Below, in pieces: positions 36,238 through 48,299 of a DNA stretch of 64,000 nucleotides (its first letter is position 1; each line of letters begins with the position of its first letter). The stretch is from the NCBI GenBank assembly GCA_035578905.1, contig JAQJVL010002680.1:22326-86325 (forward strand), in the 5' to 3' direction. The position numbers and the translations under genes were made by a program. The notes beneath the pieces were generated by a model. It saw nothing but the letters and a program-made list of their open reading frames with translations, did no database searches and was not told the origin of the DNA. The DNA is from Stictocephala bisonia. Its lineage: Eukaryota > Arthropoda > Insecta > Hemiptera > Membracidae.

Positions 36238-36723
36238 TGTGTGTACCAACACGTACTAAGCTAATTAAAAAACTATGAGAATATTGTTAGTACCAACTAA
36301 ATTAGTTAATCTATTAAAATTGAGATAAGCCAATAGAGTTGACCACCTACACACGCCAGCAGCCATTTGTACAGGCTTATGTAATTATGCAAAGTGGGGC
36401 TCCGGTCCGAAACCAATGTGAACTATGAGTTACTGCAATGCAAATTTACGATCGGCTTTCAGCGATTTGGAACGTAGTTTTGTTGACAGTAAAACTTCAA
36501 TAAAAAGTATAGAAGTATATTTATTTCAGCTAAAATGCTTTTGTAAACTTTCTTTATAGAAATATGTAAATCTTGTTAACAACGGATATATAAAGGAGAG
36601 CATTGACAAGATTGAACAAATACTTTTCTTAAGGTACAGCCTTCGGTTTATTTAGGAGATATGAATTTAAGTCCAATTTCAGATATTTTGAGAACCATTA
36701 GAACACTTTGGTAAAACTGTACT

Positions 36724-37330
36724 CCCAACTCATACACGTACAATGGTATAGACCCAACCATCCGTCCATAAAAGTACAGTGGTATAGACCCAACCATCCA
36801 GCAACACACGTAGAGTGGTATTGACCCAACCATCCAGCCACACAAGTAGAGTAGTATTGACCCAACCATACACCCATACACGTACAGTGGTATCGACCCA
36901 ACCATCCACCCATACACGTACAGTGGTATAGACCCAACCATACACCCATACACGTACAATGGTATAGACCCAACCATACACCCATACACGTACAGTGGTA
37001 TAGACCCAATCATCCACCCATACATGTACAGTGGTATAGACCCAACCATTCATCCATACACGTACAATGGTATAGACCCAACCATACACCCATACACGTA
37101 CAGTGGTATAGACCCAACCATCCACCCATACATGTACAGTGGTATAGACCCAACCATTCATCCATACAAGTACATTGGTATAGACCCAACCATTCACCCA
37201 TACATGTACAGTGGTATAGACCCAACCATCCATCCATACAAGTACAGTGGTATAGAACCAACAATCCATCCATACACGTACAGTGGTATAGACCAAAACT
37301 TCCATCCATACACGTGAAGTAATATTGACC
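36724..37330. repeat. 36-bp tandem repeat, about 16-17 units
   Basis: The unit is TACACGTACAGTGGTATAGA then CCCAACCATCCACCCA. Since 36 is a multiple of 3, five overlapping frames on both strands are open; none is a gene. Diverged units occur at 17.1, 20.0 and 41.9 kb. Confidence 0.96.
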
Positions 37331-37354
37331 TACTCACCTACCCATCCAAAATAT

Positions 37355-38830
37355 TACTGCCCCACCATATTTCTCACTAAATATCCTACACTGTATTATT
37401 GAGGCCACTAAAGATATTACTGCCCAACCATTTGTATATAGCTTACCCTTAATTAGTTTCTCACTAAATATCCTACACTGTATTATTGAGGCCACTAAAG
37501 ATATTACTGCCCCACCATATTTCTCACTAAATATCCTACACTGTATTATTGAGGCCACTAAAGATATTACTGCCCAACCATTTGTATATAGCTTACCCTT
37601 AATTAGTTTCTCACTAAATATCCTACACTGTATTATTGAGGCCACTAAAGATATTACTGCCCAACCATTTGTATATAGCTTACCCTTAATTAGTTTCTCA
37701 CTAAATATCCTACACTGATTTATTGAGGCCAGTAAAGATATTACTGCCCCACCATATTTCTCACTAAATATCCTACACTGTATTATTGAGGCCACTAAAG
37801 ATATTACTGCCCAACCATTTGTATATAGCTTACCCTTAATTAGTTTCTCACTAAATATCCTACACTGTATTATTGAGGCCAGTAAAGATATTACTGCCCA
37901 ACCATTTGCATACAGATTACCCTTAGTTAGTTTCTCATTAAATATCCTACACTGTATTATTGAGGCCAGTAGCGACATTACTGCCCAACCATTTGCATAC
38001 AGATTACCCTTAGTTAGTTTCTCATTAAATATCCTAAACTGTATTATTGAGGCCACTAGCAACATTACTGCCCAACCATTTGCATACAGATTACCCTTAG
38101 TTAGTTTCTCATTAAATATCCTACACTGTATTATTGAGGCCACTAGCGACATTACTGCCCAACCATTTGCATACAGATTACCCTTAGTTAGTTTCTCACT
38201 AAATATCCTACACTGTATTATTGAGGCCACTAGCGACATTACTGCCCAACCCTTTGCATACAGATTACCCTTAATTAGACCCATACTAGATCTCATATCT
38301 GGGCTATAAGAGAAATTTACATATTTCCCAAGGAGGCCAGTAAAGATATTACTACCCCGCCATTTTCATATAGCTTACCCTTAGTTAGTTTCTCACTAAA
38401 TATCCTACACTGTATTATTGAGGTCACTAAAGATATTACTGCCCAACCATTTGAATATAGCTTACCCTTAATTAGTTTCTCACTAAATATCCTACACTGT
38501 ATTATTGAGGCCACTAAAGATATTACTGCCCAACCATTTGCATACAGATTACCCTTAGTTAGTTTCTCACTAAATATCCTACACTGTATTATTGAGGCCA
38601 CTAAAGATATTACTGCCCAACCATTTGCATACAGATTACCCTTAGTTAGTTTCTCACTAAATATCCTACACTGTATTATTGAGGCCACTAAAGACATTAC
38701 TGCCCCGCCATTGGCATACAGATTACCCTTAATTAGACCCATACTAGATCTCATATCTGGGCTATAAGAGAAATTTAGATATTTCCCAAGGAGGCCAGTA
38801 AAGAAATTACTGCAACGTCATTTACATATA
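37355..38830. repeat. 87-bp tandem repeat with shorter variants
   Basis: Units of 87 bp start TTTCTCACTAAATATCCTAC and contain GTATTATTGAGGCCACTAAAG. Some lack the segment between GCCC and TTTCTC. Two sub-blocks are separated by a variant unit near 38,275-38,345 that recurs at about 38,725-38,815. Diverged older units continue to about 39,050. The minus-strand frames of 320 and 145 codons are artefacts of an 87-bp (29-codon) period. Confidence 0.95.
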
Positions 38831-39308
38831 GATTGCCGTCATTTAAGTACTTAATATGTTCTTATAAGAATGATCATAAGATAAATTAACGGAATCTATA
38901 AGAAGACCACTAGAGATGTTCCGCACTATTATTTCTATAGAGGTTACCATAATTAAGTCTTTATTATATTTCATATCTTATGTTTTTAGAGAAATATAAA
39001 AAAAATCCCAAAGAGACCCCTAGATTTGTTACTACACCATATTTTCTATACACACAGGGTGTCCAGAAATTAAAGTGCCAAATTTAGTGAAACGTTTATA
39101 TGGATCAAGAATAACTCTTTTTCTAAAAACGCTTCGTTTACCAGATATCCACAATATTGTTTTTTTCACAAAAGAATTTTTATCTCCAAATTGGCTTAAC
39201 CGACGAAATTATCTTAACATATTTAACTACTTTACGAAACTCGCTATGTTTGTTAAGATAATAGAGACATATTCTAGAAAAAAATCAACTTGACCCAATT
39301 AAAAATGT

Positions 39309-39535
39309 AGGGCGAGCCAGTGGCCGAGAGGTCTAAGACGTCGGGATTTTGAGCTTGGGTTAGAGATAGCGCTGGTTCGAATCCGGCATAGATCGGAAGA
39401 TTTATCAGTAATATTCACCTTCTCCTGTACTGGTTCGCCCCCTTACTCTGTCTGATAAGTTCCTCGCACAGAACAATAGTCTATGGGGAACGGGTAGAGT
39501 AAGTAAGATTAAGAAGTAGGATCGGACTCTCTTAA
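39309..39535 (+). repeat. tRNA-derived SINE (Ser/Leu-like head)
   Basis: A-box-like GTGGCCGAGAGGTCTAAG and a perfect B box GGTTCGAATCC (about 39,373) are spaced as in a tRNA with a long variable arm. The body continues to a short A-rich tail near 39,535. GGGCGAGCCAGT at the start pairs with ACTGGTTCGCCC at about 39,428, but no cloverleaf closes, so it is a SINE rather than a tRNA gene. Confidence 0.7.
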
Positions 39536-39554
39536 AAAAAATTCAAATGGTGGC

Positions 39555-39930
39555 CACTTTACATTTATACAAGGAAATTGCGGGAAAAACGGAAAAAATT
39601 GCTAAGAACACGTTTTTTAGAAAATTGTAACACCAATATGGTGTTTAGACAATTGTAACACCAATATGTCAGTATCAAAAAATTGGAATAGGAGAAAAGA
39701 TAACCGAGATCCAATGACATTTTTGTTGAAAGGAAGCACAAGACAATGTTTTTAGCTTGTTTGCTGCCTCTCAACACAAATGACAATGTATCTTAAATAT
39801 TTTTTGTCCAATTCTAGCTTGTTTGATATTGACTTATTGGTATTAAAATTGTTAAAAAGAACGCGTTCTTAATAAGTTGTTGTATTGTTTGTCGTTTTCC
39901 CGCAATTTCCGTTTAAACATTTAAAATACC
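39555..39930. repeat. Inner hairpin element
   Basis: GGAAATTGCGGGAAAA near 39,568 is mirrored near 39,905, with further inverted matches (AAGAACACGTT, ACACCAATATGTCA) over about 130 bp per arm. Probably a separate MITE inserted in the transposon. Confidence 0.6.
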
Positions 39931-39945
39931 CGCTATTTTAATATT

Positions 39946-40085
39946 AATCGGAGTGGTGGCTCAATGGACTGCGGGGGCCAAGGTCCAAGGTTCTGATCTC
40001 CAGTGAGCCAACGGTCGGTACTTCACTCATTGAATAAAGTTCACGCACAGGCCTATAGGCCTATGTGAACTGGTGGATGAGGTTA
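39946..40085 (+). repeat. tRNA-derived SINE with palindromic tail
   Basis: Head GAGTGGTGGCTCAATGGACT resembles a tRNA A box, and AAGGTTCTGATCTCC a decayed B box. The tail TTCACGCACAGGCCTATAGG continues CCTATGTGAA and is almost self-complementary; it recurs at 43,146. Confidence 0.62.
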
Positions 40086-40339
40086 AAAAAAAACAAAAAA
40101 TTTAAATAAGCTAAATTTTGAAATTTAAAACTGGATAAAGTTGACCTTACCCCCCTAGATTAGGTCTCTATTATCTTAACATGCATGTCAGTTTCATAAA
40201 GATCGGTTAAGGAGGTAAACATTATTTTGCAAAAAAAGTATTTTTGGAAAAAGATTTATTCTTGATTTTCTCTTTATTTTGACGTATATAACAATTTCCC
40301 GAAGTTTGGAACTTTACTTTTGGGACAACCTGTATATAT

Positions 40340-41005
40340 ATATATATATATGTATAGATTGCGCATGACGGAAATGGAAGCTAGATATTATATGAAAAAA
40401 AAAAATTAGCTTCAAACCGCCTATGAAATAGATGTTAAACCCCTTAATAAAGGAAAATGTAGATTTAACAGGGCCAATAGAGACTATATCTTTACTGCAG
40501 TATGAGTATATGCGTTTTTCAATACCATTGATCTAACTCTAATTTAATTAATTAATCATATATATTACATGTTAAACTGACATAGTATGCATTACACTCT
40601 ACGATGTGGCCTTATGGGCAGTAGACATGCCGATGTAAACCTCATCTACATACATATTACTCCTAATTAAGTGGGCCCTGCCCATTTATATATCCGAGCT
40701 TTGCTCTGACGGACATTTAGGTCTTCTCATTTTGCTGATATATCTGTGCAATGAATAAAGTAGTTTTAAATTGCTGTACAAGCTCACTAAATAAATACAT
40801 TTCTCAAATGTTTTTGTGAATACAATATTGGTTCAAGTTCACAACTGAGCAATGCTCAGGCTGCTAAGAATAAATTAAAAATGGAAGTTATTTTTTATAT
40901 AAATTGGCGTAAGTTGACCATAGAAAGTTACGATTATTGCCTGAAAAGTTAATTGTATTAATTGAAATAATCCCTTCTATAATAAGATTTCTTATTTGAT
41001 TTGAG
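40340..41005. other. Non-coding stretch
   Basis: AT-rich with no gene or named repeat recognised. Confidence 0.6.
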
Positions 41006-41010
41006 ATAAC

Positions 41011-41412
41011 GACTGCTTATGTAATGACTGCTTATGTAATGACTGCTTATGTAACGACTGCTTATGTAATAACTGCTTATGTAACGACTGCTTATGTAAT
41101 GACTGCTTATGTAACGACTGCTTATGTAATGACTGCTTATGTAATGACTGCTTATGTAATGACTGCTTATGAAATGACTGCTTATGTAATAACTGCTTAT
41201 GTAATGACTGCTTATGTAACGACTGCTTAAGTAATGACTGCTTATGTAACGACTGCTTATGTAACGACTGCTTATATAACGACTGCTTATGTAACGACTG
41301 CTTATGTAACGACTGCTTATGTAATGACTGCTTATGTAACGAATGCTTATGTAACGACTGCTTATGTATTAACTGCTTATGTAACGACTGCTTATGTAAT
41401 AACTGCTTATGA
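41011..41412. repeat. 15-bp tandem repeat, about 27 units
   Basis: The unit is GACTGCTTATGTAA(C/T). The two short plus-strand frames encoding (MTAYV)n-like peptides are artefacts of the 15-bp period. Confidence 0.97.
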
Positions 41413-41419
41413 AATTTCT

Positions 41420-41925
41420 CAAGTTCAAACCACTTATTTCATAAATAATTACCTTTAATGCCATTTAAACGTTTTTTTTTAACGTGGAACACCCCCAAGG
41501 TAAAGCCTTTATCGAGTCTTGTACTGTATTTTAAGTTCACTTGGTGCAGGGCAACGAACCACACAATTACGAGACAAGAGACAGAGACAAGTATCATCTA
41601 CAATGACACAGAACAACAGCCCACGCGAAACTTCCAAAGTGAGTTGGTGGCAAACTAATTAAAAAGCTGCCTGAATAAATTGAACATTCTAACAATTTTA
41701 ATCAATTTGAAGCTCATATAAAATGCCTTTTGGTGACTGGTGCGTTTTACTATGTCGATACGTTTCTGACAAGCAGCTGAGATAATTACAGTTTAACATG
41801 TACAACGAGCCGTATCTGATAATGAATGATTCGAGTGAATGTTTTACCAGAATACATTTTTGAATTTAGGAGTGAATGTTCCAGCTTTTTTTTCCATTTT
41901 TTAAATTCCCATTGTTCTCATGGCG
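41420..41925. other. Non-coding stretch
   Basis: A 66-codon frame (41,458-41,658) is present but shows no domain, and no splice or polyadenylation signals supporting it. Nothing else seen. Confidence 0.5.
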
Positions 41926-41929
41926 CCCA

Positions 41930-42005
41930 GCCATTCTGGTACAGTGGTGACGCATCCATCATACATGTGCAGTGGTATTGACCCTCCCATCCACCCATAC
42001 ACATA
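41930..42005. repeat. Two diverged units of the 36-bp minisatellite
   Basis: GCAGTGGTATTGACC and CCCATCCACCCATACACATA match the unit of the 36,724-37,330 array at lower identity. Confidence 0.6.
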
Positions 42006-42121
42006 CAGCTATTGGTACAGGTATAGGCATGTATGGGTGGGTTCCAATATATACCTAAGAAATGTCTTGGGATTATCAGATCTTAAGAATACCCCTGTTT
42101 ATGTTACTGCACCAAACATTC

Positions 42122-42555
42122 TACCTTGATAACCGTAGATACTTGATACTTTCTACCTTGATAACCCTAGATACTTGATACTCTCTAGATTGATAACACT
42201 AGATACTTGATACTTTCTACCTTGACAACCCTAGATACTTTATACTTTCTACCTTGATAACCCTAGATACTTGATACTTTCTACCTTGATAACCCTAGAT
42301 ACTTGATACTTTCTACCTTGATAACCCTAGATACTTGATACTCTCTAGATTGATAACACTAGATACTTGATACTTTCTACCTTGATAACCCTATATACTT
42401 GATACTCTCTAGATTGATAACACTAGATACTTGATACTTTCTACTTTGGTAACCCTAGATATTTGATACTTTCTACCTTGATAACCTTAGATAATTGATA
42501 CCTTCTACCTTGATAACCCTAGATACTTTATACTTTCTAGATTGATAACCCAAGT
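42122..42555. repeat. 32-bp tandem repeat, about 13 units
   Basis: The unit is CTACCTTGATAACCCTAGAT then ACTTGATACTTT. A variant with CTCTAGATTGATAACACTAG recurs at three or four positions. Confidence 0.95.
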
Positions 42556-42559
42556 TTGT

Positions 42560-43080
42560 AGCAAGGTAAGAAGTTTACGTTGACGAGCAACAAACTAATG
42601 CAAGTTTAAACATAACGCGTTTACCTTTAAAATATTTTAATCTTTCAACACAGAAAATTGAATAGGGGAATTTAGCTGTGTTCAAAAAATATAAAGGTAA
42701 TCAACTTAATAATTAGTATAACGAAATTGCTGCTCTTTAATTAGTACGATGATAATTCTCGGCAATACAATTCTGTACGCTCGTTATTCGTCGATTCTTT
42801 GTGGGAAAACACTTCTAAATTTGATATACTGAATTGCCACAGTAAATATAATGTTGAAGGTAAAAAAATAAACGATATACATCATTTGAGATGGTGATGC
42901 AGTTTGAGCTGCTTTGAGGGTTAGTAAGTAATCATGTTTCAATGCTCCTGAGTACGGGATTATACGGGAGTTAGGTCGTGGAGGTTTGCCTTGGACAGCT
43001 CGAGGATGCAAGCATCACTGGAGATTGTTTCGTTTACATTTATATGGAGATCAAAGGTGGGAGATGAAACCAATAAAGGC
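42560..43080. other. Non-coding stretch
   Basis: No gene supported. The overlapping plus and minus frames near 42,784-43,249 run into the SINE at 43,086 and lack domains. Confidence 0.5.
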
Positions 43081-43085
43081 TGAAG

Positions 43086-43235
43086 ATTCCCGGCGTGATA
43101 GCTCAATGGATAAGGCGTCGGACTGCGGACGGCAAGGTATAACCTTCACGCACAGGCCTGCAGGCCCATGTGAACTGGAGAATGGCTTATCCAGTGGTCC
43201 TATGAACCTTGGAGTGGGTCATGTAGTACATATAA
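43086..43235 (+). repeat. tRNA-derived SINE (Arg-like head) with palindromic tail
   Basis: GATAGCTCAATGGATAAGGC then GTCGGACTGCGGA is a near-perfect tRNA 5' half including the A box. The B box is missing, replaced directly by AACCTTCACGCACAGGCCTG, which continues CAGGCCCATGTGAACTGG, the same palindromic tail as the SINE at 39,946. Confidence 0.7.
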
Positions 43236-43680
43236 TCAGACTAACATAGTTTGTTAAGGAAGATAGTCATCTAAATTGTTGCAGAAGACAGTGAGTATAA
43301 CGTAGAAATGTAACCTGTTACACAGCTCTTAACACTCAGCAAACAAAACATCAAGGCTTATCTTAGTAACTGTCTATTTGCACAAGGAATGTTGATTTTC
43401 CCCTTTATATAATTACCTGCGTCCTTTGTATTACAGTTCTAATAGGATTATCACACTTTTGTCTAGACAAGTGGTATTATGATGAACAATTGTCGTGTTT
43501 CTCCCCTGCATTAATGTTCATAATACTTTATTCCTTTTTCTGTATTTGTAAATTTATTTTCAATTTAGTTAAATTTATTTCGCAAGTACAAATACACATT
43601 CTTGTATTGGGTATTCAAACCACTTAGCTCTACGCTAATTGATGTATATTACTAAATAACTTTTATAGACATATTATTCA

Positions 43681-44431
43681 TATAACCAGACAAGACATAA
43701 AAATCTGGATATATGCATATATTTTGTCATAAAAAGACAAAATATATGCATATAACCAGAAGACAGGGAATGAATAGAATACAAAATATTAAAGTGGACA
43801 AGTGGGAATTTGGAAAAGTCGAAGAGTTTAAATACCTTGGCATAAAGCTAGCACAAACCATAAAAGAGGAAAACGAAATTCAAAATAGACTAGTCTTAGC
43901 CTCTAGGACCTTTTGGGCAGTAGAGAAATTACTTAAATCCAAAATATTGTCTAGGAAAACTAAGATCAAAATCTACCATACATTAGTCCTCCCTGTGTTA
44001 CTATATGGAGCTGAAACATGGACACTGACAAAGGAATATGAGAAGAAGCTTATTGTATTTGAAAATAGAGTATTAAGAAAAGTGTTTGGTCCAGTATGCG
44101 AAGGAGATGTTTGGAGAATAAGAAAGAACAGAGAGTTAAGAGAAATATACACTCACCCAGATATAGTAGCACTAGTGAAAAGTAGAAGACTAAGGTGGGC
44201 TGGACATGTGTGGAGGCGAGAAAATACCTCCATTATTGAATATTGAACGATCGAACCCAGAAGGTAGAAGACCCCTTGGCAGGCCAAGACTTAGATGGAG
44301 AGATCAGGCCCTCAAATATATTTACAAATTGGGGACTACACCTGAGGCAGCAAAGAACAGAGCAGAATGGAGAGGCATTGTTGGCGAGGCCAAAAACCAA
44401 CTGGGGTTTCAATGGCCAAGGAGGTAAGGTA
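43681..44431 (+). mobile_element. 5'-truncated RTE-like LINE with 14-bp target site duplication
   Basis: The sequence AGACATATTATTCA occurs immediately before (43,667-43,680) and after (44,432-44,445), a clean target site duplication. The insert encodes the C-terminal part of a reverse transcriptase: EEFKYLGIKL, KIKIYHTLVLPVLLYGAETW, RRLRWAGHVWRR, then after one frameshift near 44,240 GRRPLGRPRLRWRDQ and the C-terminus KNQLGFQWPRR. It ends with GGAGGTAAGGTA, not poly-A. Preservation is good, so insertion is relatively young. The 5' junction carries a 25-bp hairpin (43,704-43,728 with 43,736-43,760). Confidence 0.88.
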
Positions 44432-44445
44432 AGACATATTATTCA

Positions 44446-46195
44446 AAAATTTTTTTAATTTTTATCTAATATTATTCAAGCATCTTTCAAAACGATATTT
44501 TAGAATTAATGATTATTCAATCAAACACAGAAGAAAATTATCTTATTTGATATAAGATTGATGAGACAAAAATACAGTTAGTATTTTGGGGATTTTTATG
44601 TTGAAGGGACTGATAAAGCTTTATCAGTCTATAGATAAATACATTCAAGATCGAACAATGAACCAGAATAGTGCTCAAGACTACTCCTTACGTCAAAGAG
44701 GGACCAGTAACCTTGGAATTCATAATATGCAGTTTTTAGTAATAGGAAGGACAATTGAGAAGAAATATCACTGTTAGTTGTAGTTTAGGATCCAATTTTG
44801 TTATTTTTTTACATTACCTCATTTGGTTAGTTGTGATATATTTATTCTTCAATGCAACTGTCATGAGTGTTTACTCCTATTTGATATGGTGTTTGTCGCT
44901 TAGGAAATTAACAAATGTTTGTAGTTGACATCGATTTTTAATCGTATAGATTTGTATATTGCTCTGTTTAGTTTTGTTAATTTATATAGTTATTAATATT
45001 AGTACTAGTTATTAAAGAGTAACATCAGAATGTCTTTATATATTTGTTTAATCGATGACAAAAAATTAAAATTTCGCGTGTAACCCGTATTCAATGCACT
45101 CTAAAAAACTTTAACAAAGTTAGAGTATACACATAAAATATCAGTAATAATGAATATCTCTTAACCAGCTGATTTGACATGAGTTAATGTTAAAAATATT
45201 ATTTCAAAGCTATTTTATGTTTTTCAGAAAAAAATAATATTTGTATTGTTTTACTCAGAGAAATTGTAGCAGCTTTATTGAATATTTGATATCATATTTT
45301 TAAAGTAGAAACATAAGTTTTTATTATAGTAGTAAGCTAATCGTAATTTTTATTGACTGAAGAATGATAATATTAAAAAGTAAAAGTACCTCGCTGCAAC
45401 TTAGAAATTATTTTCTTTTTTAGCTACAAATGACGTTGACTTAACACTGTATGAAGATTGAATAGCCTTAAATGACAAGAAAAGGATTTTCTGTCCACGT
45501 TCTCCTAGTTGGACATAAAAGTCCCCAATAGTAATAAAGATAAAGAGATGCCAGTTCAACAAGCAATCTTACACTTTTATTGATTCTGCTATACAATTTT
45601 CTATCCTTTGGAAATGCTTTGATTATGTATACTTCACTTGTTAAATACGCCATAAACGAGTAGGTACTGTTTTTATAAACATTGGCTACAGAAAGAACCA
45701 AGAAGTTTAAGAATTTGCCTCAGATGGGTTATTAATTAGTTAAAAGACAGATCCAAATAATTTAATTTGTATTCATAACATATAAATTACGAATGGTGGT
45801 TCGAATGACAGGAGTAAGTTCATGGAAAACGTCGTGTCGAATTTATATACCATGCTAAAAATATGCTTACCAGATATACAAACTAGTGACGATTAGTTTA
45901 AGAGTTTTTTATTTACTAAACAAATAGATAAAAAAGACAATAAAACAAGCTTTTGCCTAATTTAACTGCCCTATCAAGAACTGTAATGATAGTGGAATGT
46001 CCTTGATATTATCATATATTTACGGTTTTTATGCACAATACAAGAATATGTAAGTTAGACTTAGCAATAATTGAAATTTAATAATTTAACATGATTGTAT
46101 CAAGCATTAGAAAAATAAATTATTTGAATAAGAATAAAAACTATGAAATAAATTACAACATTAATGCTAATAGAAATATATAACAATAGTAAAGA
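44446..46195. other. Non-coding stretch
   Basis: AT-rich. Frames at 44,586-44,777 and 45,468-45,701 show no domain or signal. Nothing else recognised. Confidence 0.6.
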
Positions 46196-46204
46196 ACAGG
46201 GAAA

Positions 46205-46855
46205 GTTCTTTTAGGTACATTAACGGTGGACTGCCACAAGGATCTGTTCTTGCTCCTCTTTTATTCCATGTATATACACTGCCGACATTCCCACTAAACA
46301 GTACAGAAAATTCATATATGCAAATGATATTGCTCTCATAACTCAACACGAAGACATATCAAAAACAGGAACAATATTACACTTTATCTAGCTTCCTTCC
46401 ATAATTACTTTAAAGCCCAATCCAACAAATAAAGAAGTATCCCGCTCTCACCTGAGTAAAAGAGTAGCTTATCAGAAATTGAAAATCTTATTCAATGTTA
46501 TTAGGCTGAAAAACAATGAGCATCCTAGGTACATAGGAGTCAGTGTGCAGCAAGTTGCTGGATCGTACTACTACTGGATCGTCGTAGGAAGCCAACGCAC
46601 AAGTTCTGCGTACTACTGGTTTACTCCACTGCTGAATATTGTGCGCCCGTGTGGCTTAACTGTATACATATACGAGAGGTTGATATACAACTAAATAGGG
46701 CAATGAGGGCTATCAGCAGCTCCCATATTGCAACCCCTCTAACATGGTTTCCAGTGAGCTCCTCTGTATATAAGACGCAAAGGGGCACTTGTCAGAGAGT
46801 TTTAATATATCCTATCTACCTCGAGTTTCCCCATTTTGCAAGGTATGCATGATTA
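46205..46855 (+). pseudogene. Jockey-like LINE reverse transcriptase fragment
   Basis: Plus-strand phrases in several frames follow jockey ORF2 order: NGGLPQGSVLAPLLFHVYT (about 46,225), KFIYANDIALITQHEDI (about 46,310; Asn replaces the first Asp of YADD), PRYIGVSV, then APVWL-like and VDIQLNRAMRAISSSHIATP with LTWFPV (46,680-46,750). At least four frame breaks. Dead. Confidence 0.82.
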
Positions 46856-46859
46856 GCAG

Positions 46860-47575
46860 GGTGACTTAAAATTAGAAAACCACATATATGATTACAGTAG
46901 CATGCCAGTTAATCTCAAACGAAATCTCACAAAAAACCAATGGGGCTTTTAACTTGGGATTTGTTTTAAGGTCGACACAAGTTTCTCGTATCAGACCGTC
47001 ATCGGTGAAATGAACCTTCCTCGTAAGGAATGGACTACGTTGAACGGGGGTATGAAGACGCAACTACTGGACATTTATGTGGGTAATGGTAAATTATCCC
47101 TTTCCCTAAAGAAAACTTCACTTCAGTACAATATTGTTATAACGACCTATACGCTGAAGGGTAGGGTTTTAACTACAATTTATTAATCCCACCCCTTTGC
47201 GAATTGTTTTGTAAGAAATGTATCAGTGTACAAAAATTACCACGCTAGTCAGCTAAGTGAAATTTAGCTTATTAACGTGCTTAACCGTATCTCTGTAGAC
47301 GGTATTGGATAAAAAGGGTTCGAGAAAATCGTCATCAGTAACTAATGTTGATTTACTTTGACTTATTATTGTAATATAATATATTATGATAATGAAACGT
47401 GTCGGCCTGTTACAGTAATATATTTAAATTATATTAATATTAACAAAAAACTATTTAGTAAATAAATATTTATAGTAGGGCTTTTAAAGCCTAGTACTAA
47501 ATTAATAAAAATATTACACCATTAAACAATGTCTAAATAAAATAAAATCTGAAGTACAAAGTACTTGTGTCTTAA
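46860..47575. other. Non-coding stretch
   Basis: No gene recognised; mixed composition in 46,900-47,100, then AT-rich. Confidence 0.5.
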
Positions 47576-47579
47576 ATAT

Positions 47580-48290
47580 TAAATATCGATTTTCCATCAC
47601 AGAGCCAAATCCAGGTTTCCAAATCATTCAACACCTGCTTTAAAGATTGAATGAAAACCAGCTAACCCCCTCCCCCTGAAAAGAATTCAATGGACACTCA
47701 TTAACTATGTGATCCATAGTTTGAACTTCAATCCGCAATCGCAAGGCTGATCATTTTCCATTCGCCACTTAAATTTCCAATAGTTGCATCCCCCAACAAC
47801 CGTCTGAAAACGATTGAACATAGTCCATTCCTTACGAAGAAGAATCATTCCACCGATGACGGTAATATGGTCTGATACCAGAAATGTGTTTCGCCCGCCA
47901 AACATATCCCAAGTTAACTCCCAGGGCTTACCGATGGAGAGTTTTCGAGTAATGGCCTAGCCTGCCTGCTACTCTAGGTAAAATTTAGTTGCTATACTAA
48001 ATTCAATCACTTCTAGCAATGTCGAGAGAGTGCAGCAAGGAACCAGCTGTGTCAGAGAATACGGTATTCTTGAACTCATTGTATAAATCCTCACATACTC
48101 GGCTCTATCCTGGGATGCATTCTTTTCTGAAGGCCCTTACGATACACTCCTTGGCAGAGGAAACAACAAAGCCAGTGAAACAGTTCTTTATTAAAGGTGG
48201 AATGAACCTAATGCCATCTTCAAGCCTTGAGGTAAAAGCCACTCAGTCAGCTTTGTTGGAGTCCCATCAATGCCAGGGAAAAGATTGAAC
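47580..48290 (-). pseudogene. Jockey-like LINE, C-terminal part and 3' end
   Basis: Minus strand: YRAEYVRIY with a second-frame SLLHSLDIARSD (about 48,020-48,080), then VNLGYVWRAKHISGIRPYY, and toward the 3' end CNYWKFKWRMENDQPCDCGL and QTMDHIVNECPLNSF, related to 22,395-22,640. Frameshifts throughout. The plus-strand frame at 48,019-48,288 is antisense to it. Confidence 0.68.
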
Positions 48291-48299
48291 AACGGGGAC

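Larger units (their letters stand above)
39054..40333. mobile_element. Non-autonomous DNA transposon with ~200-bp TIRs, carrying nested repeats
   Basis: The left end ACAGGGTGTCCAGAAATTAA mirrors the right end (reverse complement ACAGGTTGTCCCAAAAGTAA). Homology extends inward through CAAGAATAA.TCTTTTTC and GTTAAGATAATAGAGAC, about 200-250 bp on each side. No transposase is present. Inside lie two SINEs and a further hairpin element. The 72-codon frame at 39,075-39,293 lies in the TIR and is not supported as a gene. Target duplication unclear because the right flank is an (AT)n tract. Confidence 0.75.

Noticed and set aside
36648..38754. Frames of 97-320 codons with YGWVYTTV-like and SIIQCRIFSEK repeats
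   Set aside because: 36-bp and 87-bp tandem arrays, periods divisible by 3.
39309..39385. tRNA-Ser/Leu gene
   Set aside because: Good A and B boxes but no closing acceptor stem or clean anticodon arm; a SINE head fits better.
41024..41458. (MTAYV)n frames
   Set aside because: 15-bp tandem repeat.
43094..43130. tRNA-Arg gene
   Set aside because: Only the 5' half is tRNA-like; the T arm is missing and a SINE tail follows.
48019..48288. 89-codon plus-strand frame
   Set aside because: Antisense to the jockey-like LINE fragment at 47,580-48,290.
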